In this document: in pieces, positions 37,724 to 45,707 of the stretch
How positions within the stretch are numbered: position 1 is the stretch's first letter
Layout of the letters: every line of letters begins with the position of its first letter
DNA from: Cereibacter azotoformans
GTDB taxonomy: Bacteria; Pseudomonadota; Alphaproteobacteria; Rhodobacterales; Rhodobacteraceae
Assembly (NCBI GenBank): GCA_017599285.1
Contig: JAGFXX010000001.1
Coordinates: 1,054,001 to 1,118,000 of the forward strand
Reading direction: 5' to 3'
Length of the DNA stretch: 64,000 bases
The notes under the pieces: generated by a model
What the model saw: only the letters and a program-made list of their open reading frames with translations
Databases searched by the model: none
Told to the model about the DNA's origin: nothing
Position numbers and translations under genes: made by a program

Positions 37724-37930
37724 ATGGATCTGATGCGCCAAACCCGGCTCCGGGAACAGCGGCACCCTGAGGGCTTTGACCTGGAAAGGCAAGATTTTCG
37801 GTTTGATCTGGTGGACTTGAGCGAGGAATGCTCGAACCGTCTTTTCCAGGTTCTTGAGGACTGGGAACACCATCTCGCATCGTTAGACCTTGAGGGTCTG
37901 GGGTGCGATGATGACGAACACGCGCCATAA
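37724..37930 (+). CDS. Possible small protein at the element's left edge
   Basis: A 68-aa frame (DLMRQTRLREQRHPEGFDL at its start, acidic C-terminus) begins with ATG 37724 and overlaps the mobC start. No ribosome binding site is visible, and it may be non-coding oriT-side sequence. I list it because charge pattern and codon use resemble a small acidic protein. Confidence 0.3.
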   Translation: MDLMRQTRLREQRHPEGFDLERQDFRFDLVDLSEECSNRLFQVLEDWEHHLASLDLEGLGCDDDEHAP

Positions 37931-38315
37931 TTTCAACAAGATAGCCAAGGGCAAGCGCGAAGCACCGTTCTCGCTGCGGCTGAGCTTTGAAGAGCGCGCC
38001 AAGCTGGAAGCGGCAGCGAACGGCGTGCCGCTGGCTGCGTACATCAAAGCCAAGCTGTTTGAGGGCGATCTGCCGCAAGTACGCCGCCGCAACACAAACC
38101 CGGTGGAAGATCATCAGGCTTTGGGGCGCGTGCTCGCTGCGCTCGGTCGCTCGTCCCTGTCCTCCAATCTCAACCAACTGGCTCGTGCCGTGAACACCGG
38201 AACACTGCCGGTCCATCCCGAAACGGAAGCGGAGCTCATGAGCGCCTGCCATGAGATCAAGGCCATTCGCGCTGAACTTGTGCGGGCGCTAGGCCTGAGT
38301 GGAGGCGCACCATGA
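37908..38315 (+). CDS. mobC: MobC-like relaxosome accessory protein
   Basis: The 135-aa basic protein resembles plasmid MobC: a ribbon-helix-helix-like N-terminus (REAPFSLRLSFEERAKLEAAA, GVPLAAYIKAKLF) and a helical C-terminus with SSLSSNLNQLARAVNTG, the usual MobC pattern. It would bind oriT and help the relaxase open the strands. Its end overlaps the relaxase ATG as ATGA. Two adjacent ATG codons (37908, 37911) are possible starts. GC content drops compared with the DNA to the left. Confidence 0.82.
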   Translation: MMTNTRHNFNKIAKGKREAPFSLRLSFEERAKLEAAANGVPLAAYIKAKLFEGDLPQVRRRNTNPVEDHQALGRVLAALGRSSLSSNLNQLARAVNTGTLPVHPETEAELMSACHEIKAIRAELVRALGLSGGAP

Positions 38316-39637
38316 TCCTCAAGGGCAATCAACGCGGCAACGGACGTGAGCTGGCGAACCATCTGATGCATGGCAAAGAGAACGAGCATATCGAGCTGCA
38401 TGAGCTTCGCGGGTTTGCCGCTGAAGACCTGCATGGTGCGATGCAGGAAAGCGAAGCGATTGCCAAAGGCACACGCTGCAAGAACCATTTGTTCTCTCTT
38501 AGCCTGAACCCGCCACAGGATGAGCAGGTCTCGGTCGAGACTTTCGAGCTGGCGATAAGCCGGATCGAAAGCGAGCTCGGGCTAGAAGGCCAGCCGCGCG
38601 CCATTGTCTTCCATGAAAAAGAGGGTCGCCGCCACTGCCATGCGGTCTGGAGCCGGATCGACGGCGACCAGATGAAGGCGATCAAGCTGGATTTCTACAA
38701 GCGCACTCTGAACGCGATAGCCCGTGATCTCTACCGTGAGCATGGCTGGGAGATGCCCAAGGGTTTTAGGGATGCCGGTGCGCGCGACCCGCTCAGCTTT
38801 AGCCGTCATGAGTGGCAGCAGGCCAAGCGGACAAAGCAAGACCCCAAGGCGATCAAGGAAACCTTGCAACAGTGCTGGGCCGGATCGGATAGCCGTCAGG
38901 CGTTCGAAACAGCGCTGCGTGAGCGCGGTTACTTCCTCGCGCGCGGTGATCAGCGCAGCTACGTCGCCGTGGACTGGCGCGGCGAGATTTACTCCTTGAG
39001 CCGTACCACCGGAGCCAAGACCAAAGACCTGAAATCTCGCCTTGGTGATTCGCAAAACCTTCAGTCAGCAGAACAAGCCAAGGCGCTCATTGCAGAGCGC
39101 ATGACGCCCAAGCTGAAGGCCTGGGCGAAAGAGGCTGAAGCCCTCGCCGAGAAGCAGAATCTGGCGGCGCAATTTCAGCGCGAGCAGATGGTGCAGCGTC
39201 ACCGTCATCTTCGCGAACAGCTCAAGCGTCAGCAAGAGCAGCGCGGTCAAAGCGAATCGCGGCAAAGAGCGGAGCGCACGCCCTCGGGCCTGCGAGGACT
39301 CTGGGGCTGGATCACCGGCAAGAACCGAAAGATCAGGGAAGAAAACGAAGCCGAAATGGCGCGCGCGCAGCAGCGCGACCGCGATGAGAAGCATTCCATC
39401 ATCCAAAAGCAACTGAGCGAGCGCCGTACCCTGCAAAAACGGGTGCTGGAAGCAAAGGGCGCTCAAAAAGACCGGATTCAAGAGCTAAACCGCGATGTCG
39501 CCAAGTACATGATGATGGGCGGGCACGCACCCATCGAGATCACAGAACGCTTCCAGACCGGTATCAATCGCGCATCAGCGCAGCGCGAGCATGAACGCCC
39601 GCGCGGGCGCACGAGCCCAGATTTTAAACCACGTTAG
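38312..39637 (+). CDS. Relaxase / mobilisation nuclease
   Basis: The 441-aa relaxase would nick oriT and lead the transferred strand into the recipient. It opens with MILKGNQRGNGRELANHLMH and carries the three-histidine metal site HEKEGRRHCHAVW at residues 101-113. The C-terminal 180 residues are a charged coiled coil (EEAEALAEKQ-like, QQKQLSERRTLQKRV region) ending in a basic tail. The catalytic tyrosine is not obvious; Y129 and Y139 are candidates. It is coupled to mobC and followed by two small genes. Confidence 0.85.
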   Translation: MILKGNQRGNGRELANHLMHGKENEHIELHELRGFAAEDLHGAMQESEAIAKGTRCKNHLFSLSLNPPQDEQVSVETFELAISRIESELGLEGQPRAIVFHEKEGRRHCHAVWSRIDGDQMKAIKLDFYKRTLNAIARDLYREHGWEMPKGFRDAGARDPLSFSRHEWQQAKRTKQDPKAIKETLQQCWAGSDSRQAFETALRERGYFLARGDQRSYVAVDWRGEIYSLSRTTGAKTKDLKSRLGDSQNLQSAEQAKALIAERMTPKLKAWAKEAEALAEKQNLAAQFQREQMVQRHRHLREQLKRQQEQRGQSESRQRAERTPSGLRGLWGWITGKNRKIREENEAEMARAQQRDRDEKHSIIQKQLSERRTLQKRVLEAKGAQKDRIQELNRDVAKYMMMGGHAPIEITERFQTGINRASAQREHERPRGRTSPDFKPR

Positions 39638-39651
39638 AGAAAGGTACGACC

Positions 39652-39861
39652 ATGAGACATACCCTGATGCTGAACCTGGATGAGGCGCTTGCCCTTCAGC
39701 TTGACGAGTTGAGCCAACATTTTCGGCTGAGCGCGGAAGACACGACAAGGCAGGCCATCCGCACCGCTCATGCCCTGCACCGTGCGGGAAAGAATGCGCC
39801 CGAGTGCAAGCCGCACAACACGAAGCACGACATGGACAACGGAGGCCCCTCGCCTTTCTGA
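39652..39861 (+). CDS. Small ribbon-helix-helix-like protein
   Basis: The 69-aa product starts MRHTLMLNLDEALALQLDEL, a beta strand then helix that suits a ribbon-helix-helix DNA-binding fold, followed by a polar tail. GAGAAAGG precedes the ATG. It follows the relaxase by 14 bases and probably belongs to the mobilisation operon, perhaps as a regulator. Confidence 0.5.
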   Translation: MRHTLMLNLDEALALQLDELSQHFRLSAEDTTRQAIRTAHALHRAGKNAPECKPHNTKHDMDNGGPSPF

Positions 39862-39880
39862 GGGGGAGTTTCTGAAAGGT

Positions 39881-40183
39881 ATGGATGGGATGAAAAATAC
39901 TGATGATTGGGTGGTACGCTTGTCAACGAGCGCATGGCATTTGGCCAAAGAGCTGGAAGCGCTCTGCGAACATTCTGGTCTGGATTGTTATATTCAGGCG
40001 CAGATCAAACTTTGCGCTGCGAGCGATCCGAAGGACATTGCCCTTTGGTCCGAGGTCTGGACCTACATCCAGACGCGCGAAGGAGCGGGCTGGGATGACA
40101 GGCTTTTCGTTGTCATTGAACCGGATGAAGCTTGCGCTGAGGCTTCCCTTTTATGTCCCACAAATCACATTGAAATTTTATGA
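39881..40183 (+). CDS. Small uncharacterised protein
   Basis: The 100-aa product (NTDDWVVRLSTSAWHLAKEL near the start, VIEPDEACAEASLLCP near the end) is not recognised. AAAGG lies just before ATG 39881; ATG 39890 is an alternative. Its TGA stop lies inside the left arm of the 40178-40224 inverted repeat. It is the last gene of the mobilisation operon. Confidence 0.45.
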   Translation: MDGMKNTDDWVVRLSTSAWHLAKELEALCEHSGLDCYIQAQIKLCAASDPKDIALWSEVWTYIQTREGAGWDDRLFVVIEPDEACAEASLLCPTNHIEIL

Positions 40184-40224
40184 TCCATAGATCATTTTAT
40201 CCACTTATGATCTATGGATCATAA
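40178..40224. repeat. Nested 18-bp perfect inverted repeat
   Basis: Arms 40178-40195 and 40207-40224 are exact reverse complements with an 11-base spacer. Each arm is itself a palindrome: TGATC-CATA-GATCA and TGATC-TATG-GATCA. It lies between the end of the mobilisation operon and the convergent fic gene. It may be a two-way terminator, but it lacks U-runs; a paired operator or a protein-binding site is equally likely. Confidence 0.85.
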
Positions 40225-40299
40225 TGATGGTGAGAGGGTGTACTTTCCTGGATCGGACGGGACTTTAAAGGGCTCATGTTGCCGTGACGTGCGTGGCGG

Positions 40300-41844
40300 T
40301 CAGTCAACCAGAAACAGGGCCGCGTAGGTGGCTTCGAACTGTGCGACTTCGCCGTCCGAAAGTCTCTCAAATTCCTTCGTGCGCGCACGCTTTGATAGCG
40401 TTCCTTCATTTTGCTTTAGGAAGCTGAACAGAAGATCGACGGTCGATGCGGGCATCTCTACGACAGTTTCGACACGCGCCTTGAACTGATCATAGCGCTC
40501 CAGAAAGAGCGCTTCTTGCGGCAAATCGGTCTCGATTGTTTTCTTGACGCATTCGAAAAGAAATTCGGCATGGGGCGTAGCATCGAAGTACCGATAGAAA
40601 TCTGCCGTATCGTTGATGACATCGACGTTCCCGCTATCGGTTGGCCTCCACTCGATGCATGGCAAGAGCCGCGCCGAGTAGCTTTCCAATATTCGCCTAT
40701 AGTCCTCGATCCGCTCCAGAATGGCTGCTGATACGGGGAAAACGATGCCCGGAGGATTGAACCCCCGTGATGTCAGGACATGGTGGATCAGGTAACGGTG
40801 AATGCGCCCGTTCCCGTCAACAAAGGGATGGATGTAGACGAACCCGAAAGCCAGAGCGGCCGCAGAAATGACCGGATCAAGGCTTCCAGCATAGCTGCGG
40901 TCGAACTCGATCAGACCATCCATGAGGGTGCTCAGGTCTTCATGCCGCGCGCTGATATGCTCCGGTAACGGCATGCGGTTTTCATGGTCATGCTCGCCGA
41001 CGAAGCCGCCTTCGTCTCGAAGACCGAGGCGCACGAAGCGATCATCGCCGATGACGATCCGCTGCAACCGCAGGAACTCATCGCGATCAAGGGAGTGCTT
41101 TCCGGCTTCGCCAATCGCCTTTCCCCAACGCTGGATGCGGTCTTGTGGCGGCGCTTCGCCCTCGATGGCATAGCTCGACTTGGAATCTTTCAGGAGTAAG
41201 AATGCCGCCGTGCGGGCGAGCACGCCTGACGAGATACGCCCAACGACTTCGCGCGCCTGCGCGTCAAGCCTTGCTGCAACGAAGTCTTCCAGCGCCGCCG
41301 TACGGAATACGAGAGGACAGAAATCCCGTGTGCCTGGAAGGTTGTTGCGGATGCGGTGCCGGGTCGAGGTAGCGCCTTCGGTCGCCCATTGCTGGGTCGG
41401 ATCGACAATATCGGCATAGGTGCCTGACTTGGCGGCTGGGAGGTCGAGCTCCCGCTGAAGCAGCCATTCGTAAAGAAACCAGATGCGGCGCATGTAGGCG
41501 CTCACCGGCTTGCCTTGGATCATCTTCTGTAAATCAGCGGGTTCGACAGCTTGAAACAGGTGCTTCAGCACGCACAGGTCGAGCCCCTCATACTTCAGGG
41601 CGAAGACCAGATGTCCTTCGAGAGAGGCTTCAGGTTGGTGACGTGGTGTATAGATGCGCCAGCCATCGCGTTCATAGACCTTGTGGCGTGGGCCGATGGC
41701 GCAGAGTGTGCGCGGCAAGGGAACACGAAGGCCGTAGGCATCGATCAGGGCGGCATACCCGACTGGCAAGGCAGGCTCGGGGAGCCTGCTCTCCTGAAAA
41801 GTGCTGACTTTCCCTGAAAAATGCTTAGTGGCGGCCTTGGCCAT
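40300..41844 (-). CDS. Fic-domain protein (class II, with inhibitory helix)
   Basis: The 514-aa protein has the Fic AMP-transferase motif HPFVDGNGRIHR at about residues 339-350, with catalytic His339 and the GNGR phosphate loop. Upstream at residues 223-230, SSYAIEGE is the inhibitory helix motif whose glutamate blocks ATP binding, as in class II Fic proteins. A winged-helix-like C-terminus follows. The N-terminal 150 residues (RRIWFLYEWLLQRELDLP) are helical and not assigned. The ATG at 41844 has AGGAAG upstream; GTG 41877 is an alternative. It likely modifies host proteins, possibly in a stress or defence response. Confidence 0.87.
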   Translation of the reverse strand: MAKAATKHFSGKVSTFQESRLPEPALPVGYAALIDAYGLRVPLPRTLCAIGPRHKVYERDGWRIYTPRHQPEASLEGHLVFALKYEGLDLCVLKHLFQAVEPADLQKMIQGKPVSAYMRRIWFLYEWLLQRELDLPAAKSGTYADIVDPTQQWATEGATSTRHRIRNNLPGTRDFCPLVFRTAALEDFVAARLDAQAREVVGRISSGVLARTAAFLLLKDSKSSYAIEGEAPPQDRIQRWGKAIGEAGKHSLDRDEFLRLQRIVIGDDRFVRLGLRDEGGFVGEHDHENRMPLPEHISARHEDLSTLMDGLIEFDRSYAGSLDPVISAAALAFGFVYIHPFVDGNGRIHRYLIHHVLTSRGFNPPGIVFPVSAAILERIEDYRRILESYSARLLPCIEWRPTDSGNVDVINDTADFYRYFDATPHAEFLFECVKKTIETDLPQEALFLERYDQFKARVETVVEMPASTVDLLFSFLKQNEGTLSKRARTKEFERLSDGEVAQFEATYAALFLVD

Positions 41845-41954
41845 GAAAATCGCTTCCTGTACGTGAAAGTTGGTCACTTCCCAACTATCTCATGAAATTC
41901 GCTTATAGTCCATGAAATTTAATACACTATGCGAGAGCATCCTGAAAACCGCTT
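41795..41954. repeat. Phased TGAAA motif series over the fic start
   Basis: TGAAA motifs start at 41795, 41815, 41844, 41864, 41893, 41913 and 41943, with spacings 20, 29, 20, 29, 20 and 30. Several extend to TGAAAA-N2-GCTT. The series covers the fic start codon and promoter region, so it could be a regulatory array or replication iterons. Confidence 0.6.
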
Positions 41955-42254
41955 ACTGCGCGGCGTCGCGAGCGTCAGCTTCGCGCAGAAGGCGCAGAGA
42001 AGCATGATGATTGCCTCCGGCAAGAGGATAGCGCTCCAGATTTCCTCATGAAACACGTTCAATCAGGTCTTTGAGGGATGAATCCGTTTGGCACATTCAG
42101 GGGGTGATACAGTCGGAACAAGGGCATGAGAGGCCATGCCCTGCTACACATCCGTTGCGCCCGAAGATGGTGCTTCCGATCTCCCTGAGCTGCGCCGCCT
42201 GCATCCGCCAGAAAGACCTGGGTTGTCCGGGTCTCAATGGAAGTGGAGGCCATC
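41845..42254. other. Non-coding stretch upstream of fic
   Basis: This 410-base region holds most of the TGAAA series, an AT-rich core near 41880-41935 where the fic promoter should lie, and a perfect hairpin at 42121-42142 (AGGGCATG-AGAGGC-CATGCCCT). No gene of useful length is visible. Confidence 0.5.
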
Positions 42255-42464
42255 ATGTCACCGATCTTCAATCATCACGCCCTGCACGGGCTGCCCACAA
42301 GCGAACTCGAATTGTTAGTGGAAACGCTGCGCCGATCACTTGGCCAAGAAGGCTTGACCGAGCGCGACCGGATCAACCTGCACGCTGCCCTTGCCAGCAT
42401 CGAAGCCTTGCTGCGGCAGCGCCATGCGCCGCAGGCACCAAAACCGTCCGCCCCGTCGCCATAG
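42255..42464 (+). CDS. Small helical protein, unknown
   Basis: The 69-aa product (LPTSELELLVETLRRSLGQ, then INLHAALASIEALLRQRHA) is two predicted helices with a Pro/Ala tail. GGAGG lies five bases before ATG 42255. It stands alone between fic and the kinase gene. No family is recognised. Confidence 0.5.
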   Translation: MSPIFNHHALHGLPTSELELLVETLRRSLGQEGLTERDRINLHAALASIEALLRQRHAPQAPKPSAPSP

Positions 42465-42855
42465 AAGGAGCCTCCAATAGGTGGACGCCGACTGGCGAGA
42501 AAAGGAAAACCAGACTTTCTGAGTTCGTGCCCAGCAGGTGGTCCAGTCCAACCGATTGACAAACTAGCGCGCAATAAAATACGGTACTGATGAATCTACA
42601 AGTTTTTGTTTCTCTTGTCAGAACAGATAAATGTCCACCAGCAATTTGTTTAAATTTCAACCAAGTTGCTGAGAGCGACAAGCTTTAAATACTGGAGCTA
42701 CCTTAAAGGAACAACTTCAGTATGACAGATGCAGTGATCGATCTGAATTGGCGGGACTTGCACATGGAGTGGTAAAGTATATTAAGATGCGTGCCAATTG
42801 ATCGGGTGGCGTGCTGAGGCCTTTCAGCGTCAGCAGCATAGGAACGGAGTATTTT
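42465..42855. other. AT-rich leader region of the kinase gene
   Basis: This 391-base stretch is clearly AT-richer than the rest of the element. TTGACA occurs at 42556-42561 but without a well-spaced -10 box. A 17-codon frame (42722-42775) with AAAGGA upstream may be a leader peptide. Confidence 0.5.
42722..42775 (+). CDS. Possible 17-aa leader peptide
   Basis: The frame MTDAVIDLNWRDLHMEW has AAAGGA ten bases before its ATG and ends 80 bases before the kinase start. It may be a translated leader or chance. Confidence 0.2.
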   Translation: MTDAVIDLNWRDLHMEW

Positions 42856-44166
42856 ATGGCATTTGAAGATTGGATCGTTGAGCGGGGTAGCGCAGTGCAA
42901 GGCGGACAAGGCGTCGTGACGAAAGTCCGCAATCGGATTGACGGGCGTCTGGGGGCTCTAAAGGTGCTTCACGCTAATGCGCAGAGCAGGACAGAGCGCC
43001 GCTACAGATTTCAATGCGAAGTGACAGCTCTTCTCGCCCTAGACGGGTCAGGCGTGCCGAAGATTTTGGAATCCAATGAGGCGGACTGGAAAAATGGCGC
43101 CACTGCTCTCTATTTAGTAATGGAATTCATTGACGGACCTACAATGGAAACGTTGGTCTCACGAGTTCTGCCGACATTAGATCAGGCGTTGGAAGCTACT
43201 AAGGTAATCCTTAAAACACTGGGGGATGGTCATCGTCTCATGGTTCACCACCGGGATGTCAAGCATGACAATGTAATCATGAAACACGGATCTTGGTCAG
43301 AGCCAGTTTTGGTCGATCTTGGCCAGGCTTGGCACGGAACTGAAGAGGATCGAGGGTTTACCACTCCCGCAGGGCAGGAAGTTGGCAATCGATTCCTGAG
43401 ACTGCCTGAGTATGCACCACAGGGCGACCATCGTGATGCACGCTCCGATCTTGCAATGGCTGCAGGCTTGTTATTTTATATGTTGAGTGGGAGTGCTCCA
43501 CGTCAATTGATCGATCATAATGGGAAGCTCCCACATGAACGACGGGAGTTAAGCTTCCGGCAAGATCTGACTTCTGATCCGCGATGGCCGGCGGTTAAGC
43601 GCTTCCTCCATGTCGCGTTCCAGCACACACCTCAATTGAGGTTCCAGAGCGCTGAAGAAATGATTAAAGCTCTCTCAATGATGAATGAGGCACAAATATC
43701 AACCCGAATTAGTTTTGAGGATTATATTGCCAAGCTTCAAGCATTGAGGGAAACACAGTTCCACCGGGAACGTGAAGCTGCATCCTCGACGATGCAGGAG
43801 TGCAGCTTGCTGCTTTCCACGAGGCTAAAGGAGCTATGGGAAGGAGCCGGCCTCACCAAAGCAGCAGTTCATCCGCGCTTCACCGAACGCGGCTTGTGCT
43901 TCCAGTTGATTGACCGCGTCTCTCTTAAGGACCATGATGACCCGAGCGTAACCTTCTATCACAACGTGAGGCTGACAAGTGGACGCATAATAGCGTCCTG
44001 GCACATAGATGACTCCAATCCCATCTTCACTTATGAAGGTTCAGCTGCAGACGAATTTGGGCTTAGAGAAGCACTATTGGAAAGTGCAGAGTCTATTGCC
44101 GGAGAAGTACTTAAGAGATTAGTTGAAAAGCTTGAGCCACCGGCGACGTTGGAGGACTTATTCTAG
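42856..44166 (+). CDS. Serine/threonine protein kinase-like protein
   Basis: The 436-aa protein has an N-terminal protein-kinase fold: glycine-rich loop GSAVQGGQGVVTKV (11-24), the ATP lysine in GALKVL (K36), the catalytic loop HHRDVKHDNV (D134, with HRD) and VDLGQAWHG (153-161), which replaces DFG with DLG. An APE-like LPEYAPQGDHRDARSDLAM follows. The last 150 residues form an unknown domain with strands and helices (FYHNVRLTSGRIIASWHIDD). ATG 42856 has GGAACGGAG upstream. Low GC and its place in the cargo suggest a phage-defence or signalling role; no partner gene is next to it. Confidence 0.8.
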   Translation: MAFEDWIVERGSAVQGGQGVVTKVRNRIDGRLGALKVLHANAQSRTERRYRFQCEVTALLALDGSGVPKILESNEADWKNGATALYLVMEFIDGPTMETLVSRVLPTLDQALEATKVILKTLGDGHRLMVHHRDVKHDNVIMKHGSWSEPVLVDLGQAWHGTEEDRGFTTPAGQEVGNRFLRLPEYAPQGDHRDARSDLAMAAGLLFYMLSGSAPRQLIDHNGKLPHERRELSFRQDLTSDPRWPAVKRFLHVAFQHTPQLRFQSAEEMIKALSMMNEAQISTRISFEDYIAKLQALRETQFHREREAASSTMQECSLLLSTRLKELWEGAGLTKAAVHPRFTERGLCFQLIDRVSLKDHDDPSVTFYHNVRLTSGRIIASWHIDDSNPIFTYEGSAADEFGLREALLESAESIAGEVLKRLVEKLEPPATLEDLF

Positions 44167-44579
44167 TACAATTGACTAGCGTGCCTTTTGATGGCGAGCA
44201 CTTCAACCTAGGCAGGCAAGAATGACTTATGGAGGTTTATTTTTTTGTCACAGGGACTGCTCCTCGTACACGTCTACTCTTCGAGCCCTAGGCTAGAACC
44301 CGGCGCAAGGCATTTCGTGTCCTGTGGCGAACGCTCGCAGCGCCACTAGTGCCCTGAGCCCCACGGTCCCGTCGCCCATAGACGGGGCTCCTTGTCTCCG
44401 CGCCCGCCGTCCGGCGGGCGCGAAATTTTCCATCCCCTTAGAAAAGACTAAGCTGCGCGCCGCTCCAACCGGTTCGCGCCGCTTCATGATCCAGCCATGC
44501 GGTGACGAAGGCCACTGCGCCGCCGTGATGCGCGACGGTTCCATGTCTGCGCCCTCCATTGATGGCGGGGAGCCGCCGC
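44167..44579. other. Convergent intergenic region with hairpins
   Basis: This 413-base region between the kinase and ardC holds a GTGGCG/CGCCAC pair (44324-44346), a GAGCCCC/GGGGCTC pair near 44356-44390, and a perfect GC-rich hairpin at 44400-44421. A minus-strand 83-codon frame (44293-44544) with GGAGG upstream follows ardC, but it runs through the hairpins and I do not call it a gene. Confidence 0.5.
44400..44421. terminator. GC-rich hairpin, possible terminator
   Basis: GCGCCCGCCG-TC-CGGCGGGCGC is a perfect 10-bp stem followed on the plus strand by GAAATTTTCC. It may end kinase transcription, although it is 230 bases downstream. Confidence 0.45.
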
Positions 44580-45485
44580 TTACGCGGCGACTCCTTCCTT
44601 GGCTTGGGGTTGCTGCTGCTGGAAGCCGTGCAAAAAATCAGCGGCACGCTGCGCATGGGCGGCTGCGCTGAAGATCGCGCGCTTGTCTTCCTTGAGGACT
44701 TTGAGCCAGCTCTGGATATAGGCGGCGTGATCCTCGCGCGGTTCGGGGGTCAATGCCAGATCAGCACACAAGAAGGCTGCGCCAAGTTCGGCGACCAGTT
44801 CTTCACGGGCGTAGCCCTCATCGCCCCAGCTCTTGCGGCCAAAGTCGCGGTCAAGCCTGCTCTTGTGTTTGGTCCAGTGGGTTAGCTCGTGGGCAAGGGT
44901 CGCATAGTAGGCCTCGGGGCTGCGGAAAGCCTCGAATGCTGGCATCTGCACATGATCGCTGCCGCCGCTGTAGTGGGCAGAGTTCCCGCCGTGGCGAATA
45001 TCTGCGCCTGTGCTCGCAAAGAAGGTTTCTGCCTGGTCGATCCGCAAGGCGGGGTCGATGATCTGAGGGGGCTTGGCATAGTAGTGCTTGGGCAAGCCTT
45101 CGATCTGCTCGACGTTGAACACGGTGTAGCCCTTCATGAAGGGGATTTTCCGCTCTTCGTCCTGCCCGTTCTCGCCTTCCTCGGTCTTGGTGATGGTATT
45201 GGCATACACGACCAGATTGCCGCGCTCGCCCTTCCTGACATGCGCGCCGTACTCCTGCGCTTGCTTGAAAGTCATCCAGTACGGGGAGACGTAGCCGCCT
45301 TCCATGGCCGCGCCCCAAAGCATCAGAATGTTGATGCCGCTGTAGGGCTGGGCATTGTGCCGCAAGGGCTTGATGATCCGCCCGTCCATGTTGCCGCCGC
45401 TCCAAGGCTTGAGCCAGCTCAAGTCGCCCTTTTCCAGATCAGCGATGATCTTGCTTGTGACCTTCTCATAAACGTCCTGTTTCAT
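44580..45485 (-). CDS. ardC: ArdC-type antirestriction protein
   Basis: This 301-aa ArdC protein has an N-terminal ssDNA-binding domain (WLKPWSGGNM, LRHNAQPYSGINILMLW, KGERGNLVVYANTI) and a C-terminal metalloprotease-like domain with HELTH at residues 199-203 and EELVAELGAAFLC as the third ligand region. ArdC proteins guard incoming conjugative DNA from restriction in the recipient, which fits its place between relaxase and coupling protein. AAAGGG precedes the ATG, and a perfect CCGGTTGC-GCAT-GCAACCGG hairpin lies 24 bases upstream. Confidence 0.92.
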   Translation of the reverse strand: MKQDVYEKVTSKIIADLEKGDLSWLKPWSGGNMDGRIIKPLRHNAQPYSGINILMLWGAAMEGGYVSPYWMTFKQAQEYGAHVRKGERGNLVVYANTITKTEEGENGQDEERKIPFMKGYTVFNVEQIEGLPKHYYAKPPQIIDPALRIDQAETFFASTGADIRHGGNSAHYSGGSDHVQMPAFEAFRSPEAYYATLAHELTHWTKHKSRLDRDFGRKSWGDEGYAREELVAELGAAFLCADLALTPEPREDHAAYIQSWLKVLKEDKRAIFSAAAHAQRAADFLHGFQQQQPQAKEGVAA

Positions 45486-45508
45486 TGTCTTTTTCCCTTT
45501 CTAGTTTG

Positions 45509-45695
45509 CCGGTTGCGCATGCAACCGGGACTAGGCCCGCGCCGATGAGCGGGGGGATGCCGTCAATGACCCAGGCGGCGGGAGGGGGATCACCCGCCCT
45601 GCACAAATGACGAAGGAATGCGGAAGGGCGGGGATACCCGCCGCCTGCGCCCCAAGGGGCGTTCAGGTCTTGATGGCTGGGGGGCGCTGGCCCCC
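45509..45695. repeat. Chain of hairpins upstream of ardC
   Basis: Perfect stems follow one another: CCGGTTGC-GCAT-GCAACCGG (45509-45528), GGCGGG/CCCGCC (45577-45598), GGCGGG-GATA-CCCGCC (45627-45642), CGCCCC-AA-GGGGCG (45648-45661) and GGGGGC-GCTG-GCCCCC (45680-45695). A further stem, AGCCC-ACGGAG-GGGCT, lies beyond the IS at 47212-47227. No protein-coding gene explains them. Confidence 0.75.
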
Positions 45696-45707
45696 TACTA
45701 CTACTTG

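Noticed and set aside
37542..38252. Minus-strand 236-codon frame at the element's left edge
   Set aside because: It is antisense to mobC and has no family pattern; mobC and the relaxase on the plus strand explain the region.
44293..44544. 83-codon minus frame after ardC
   Set aside because: A GGAGG precedes it, but the frame runs through perfect GC-rich hairpins and has no recognisable sequence pattern.
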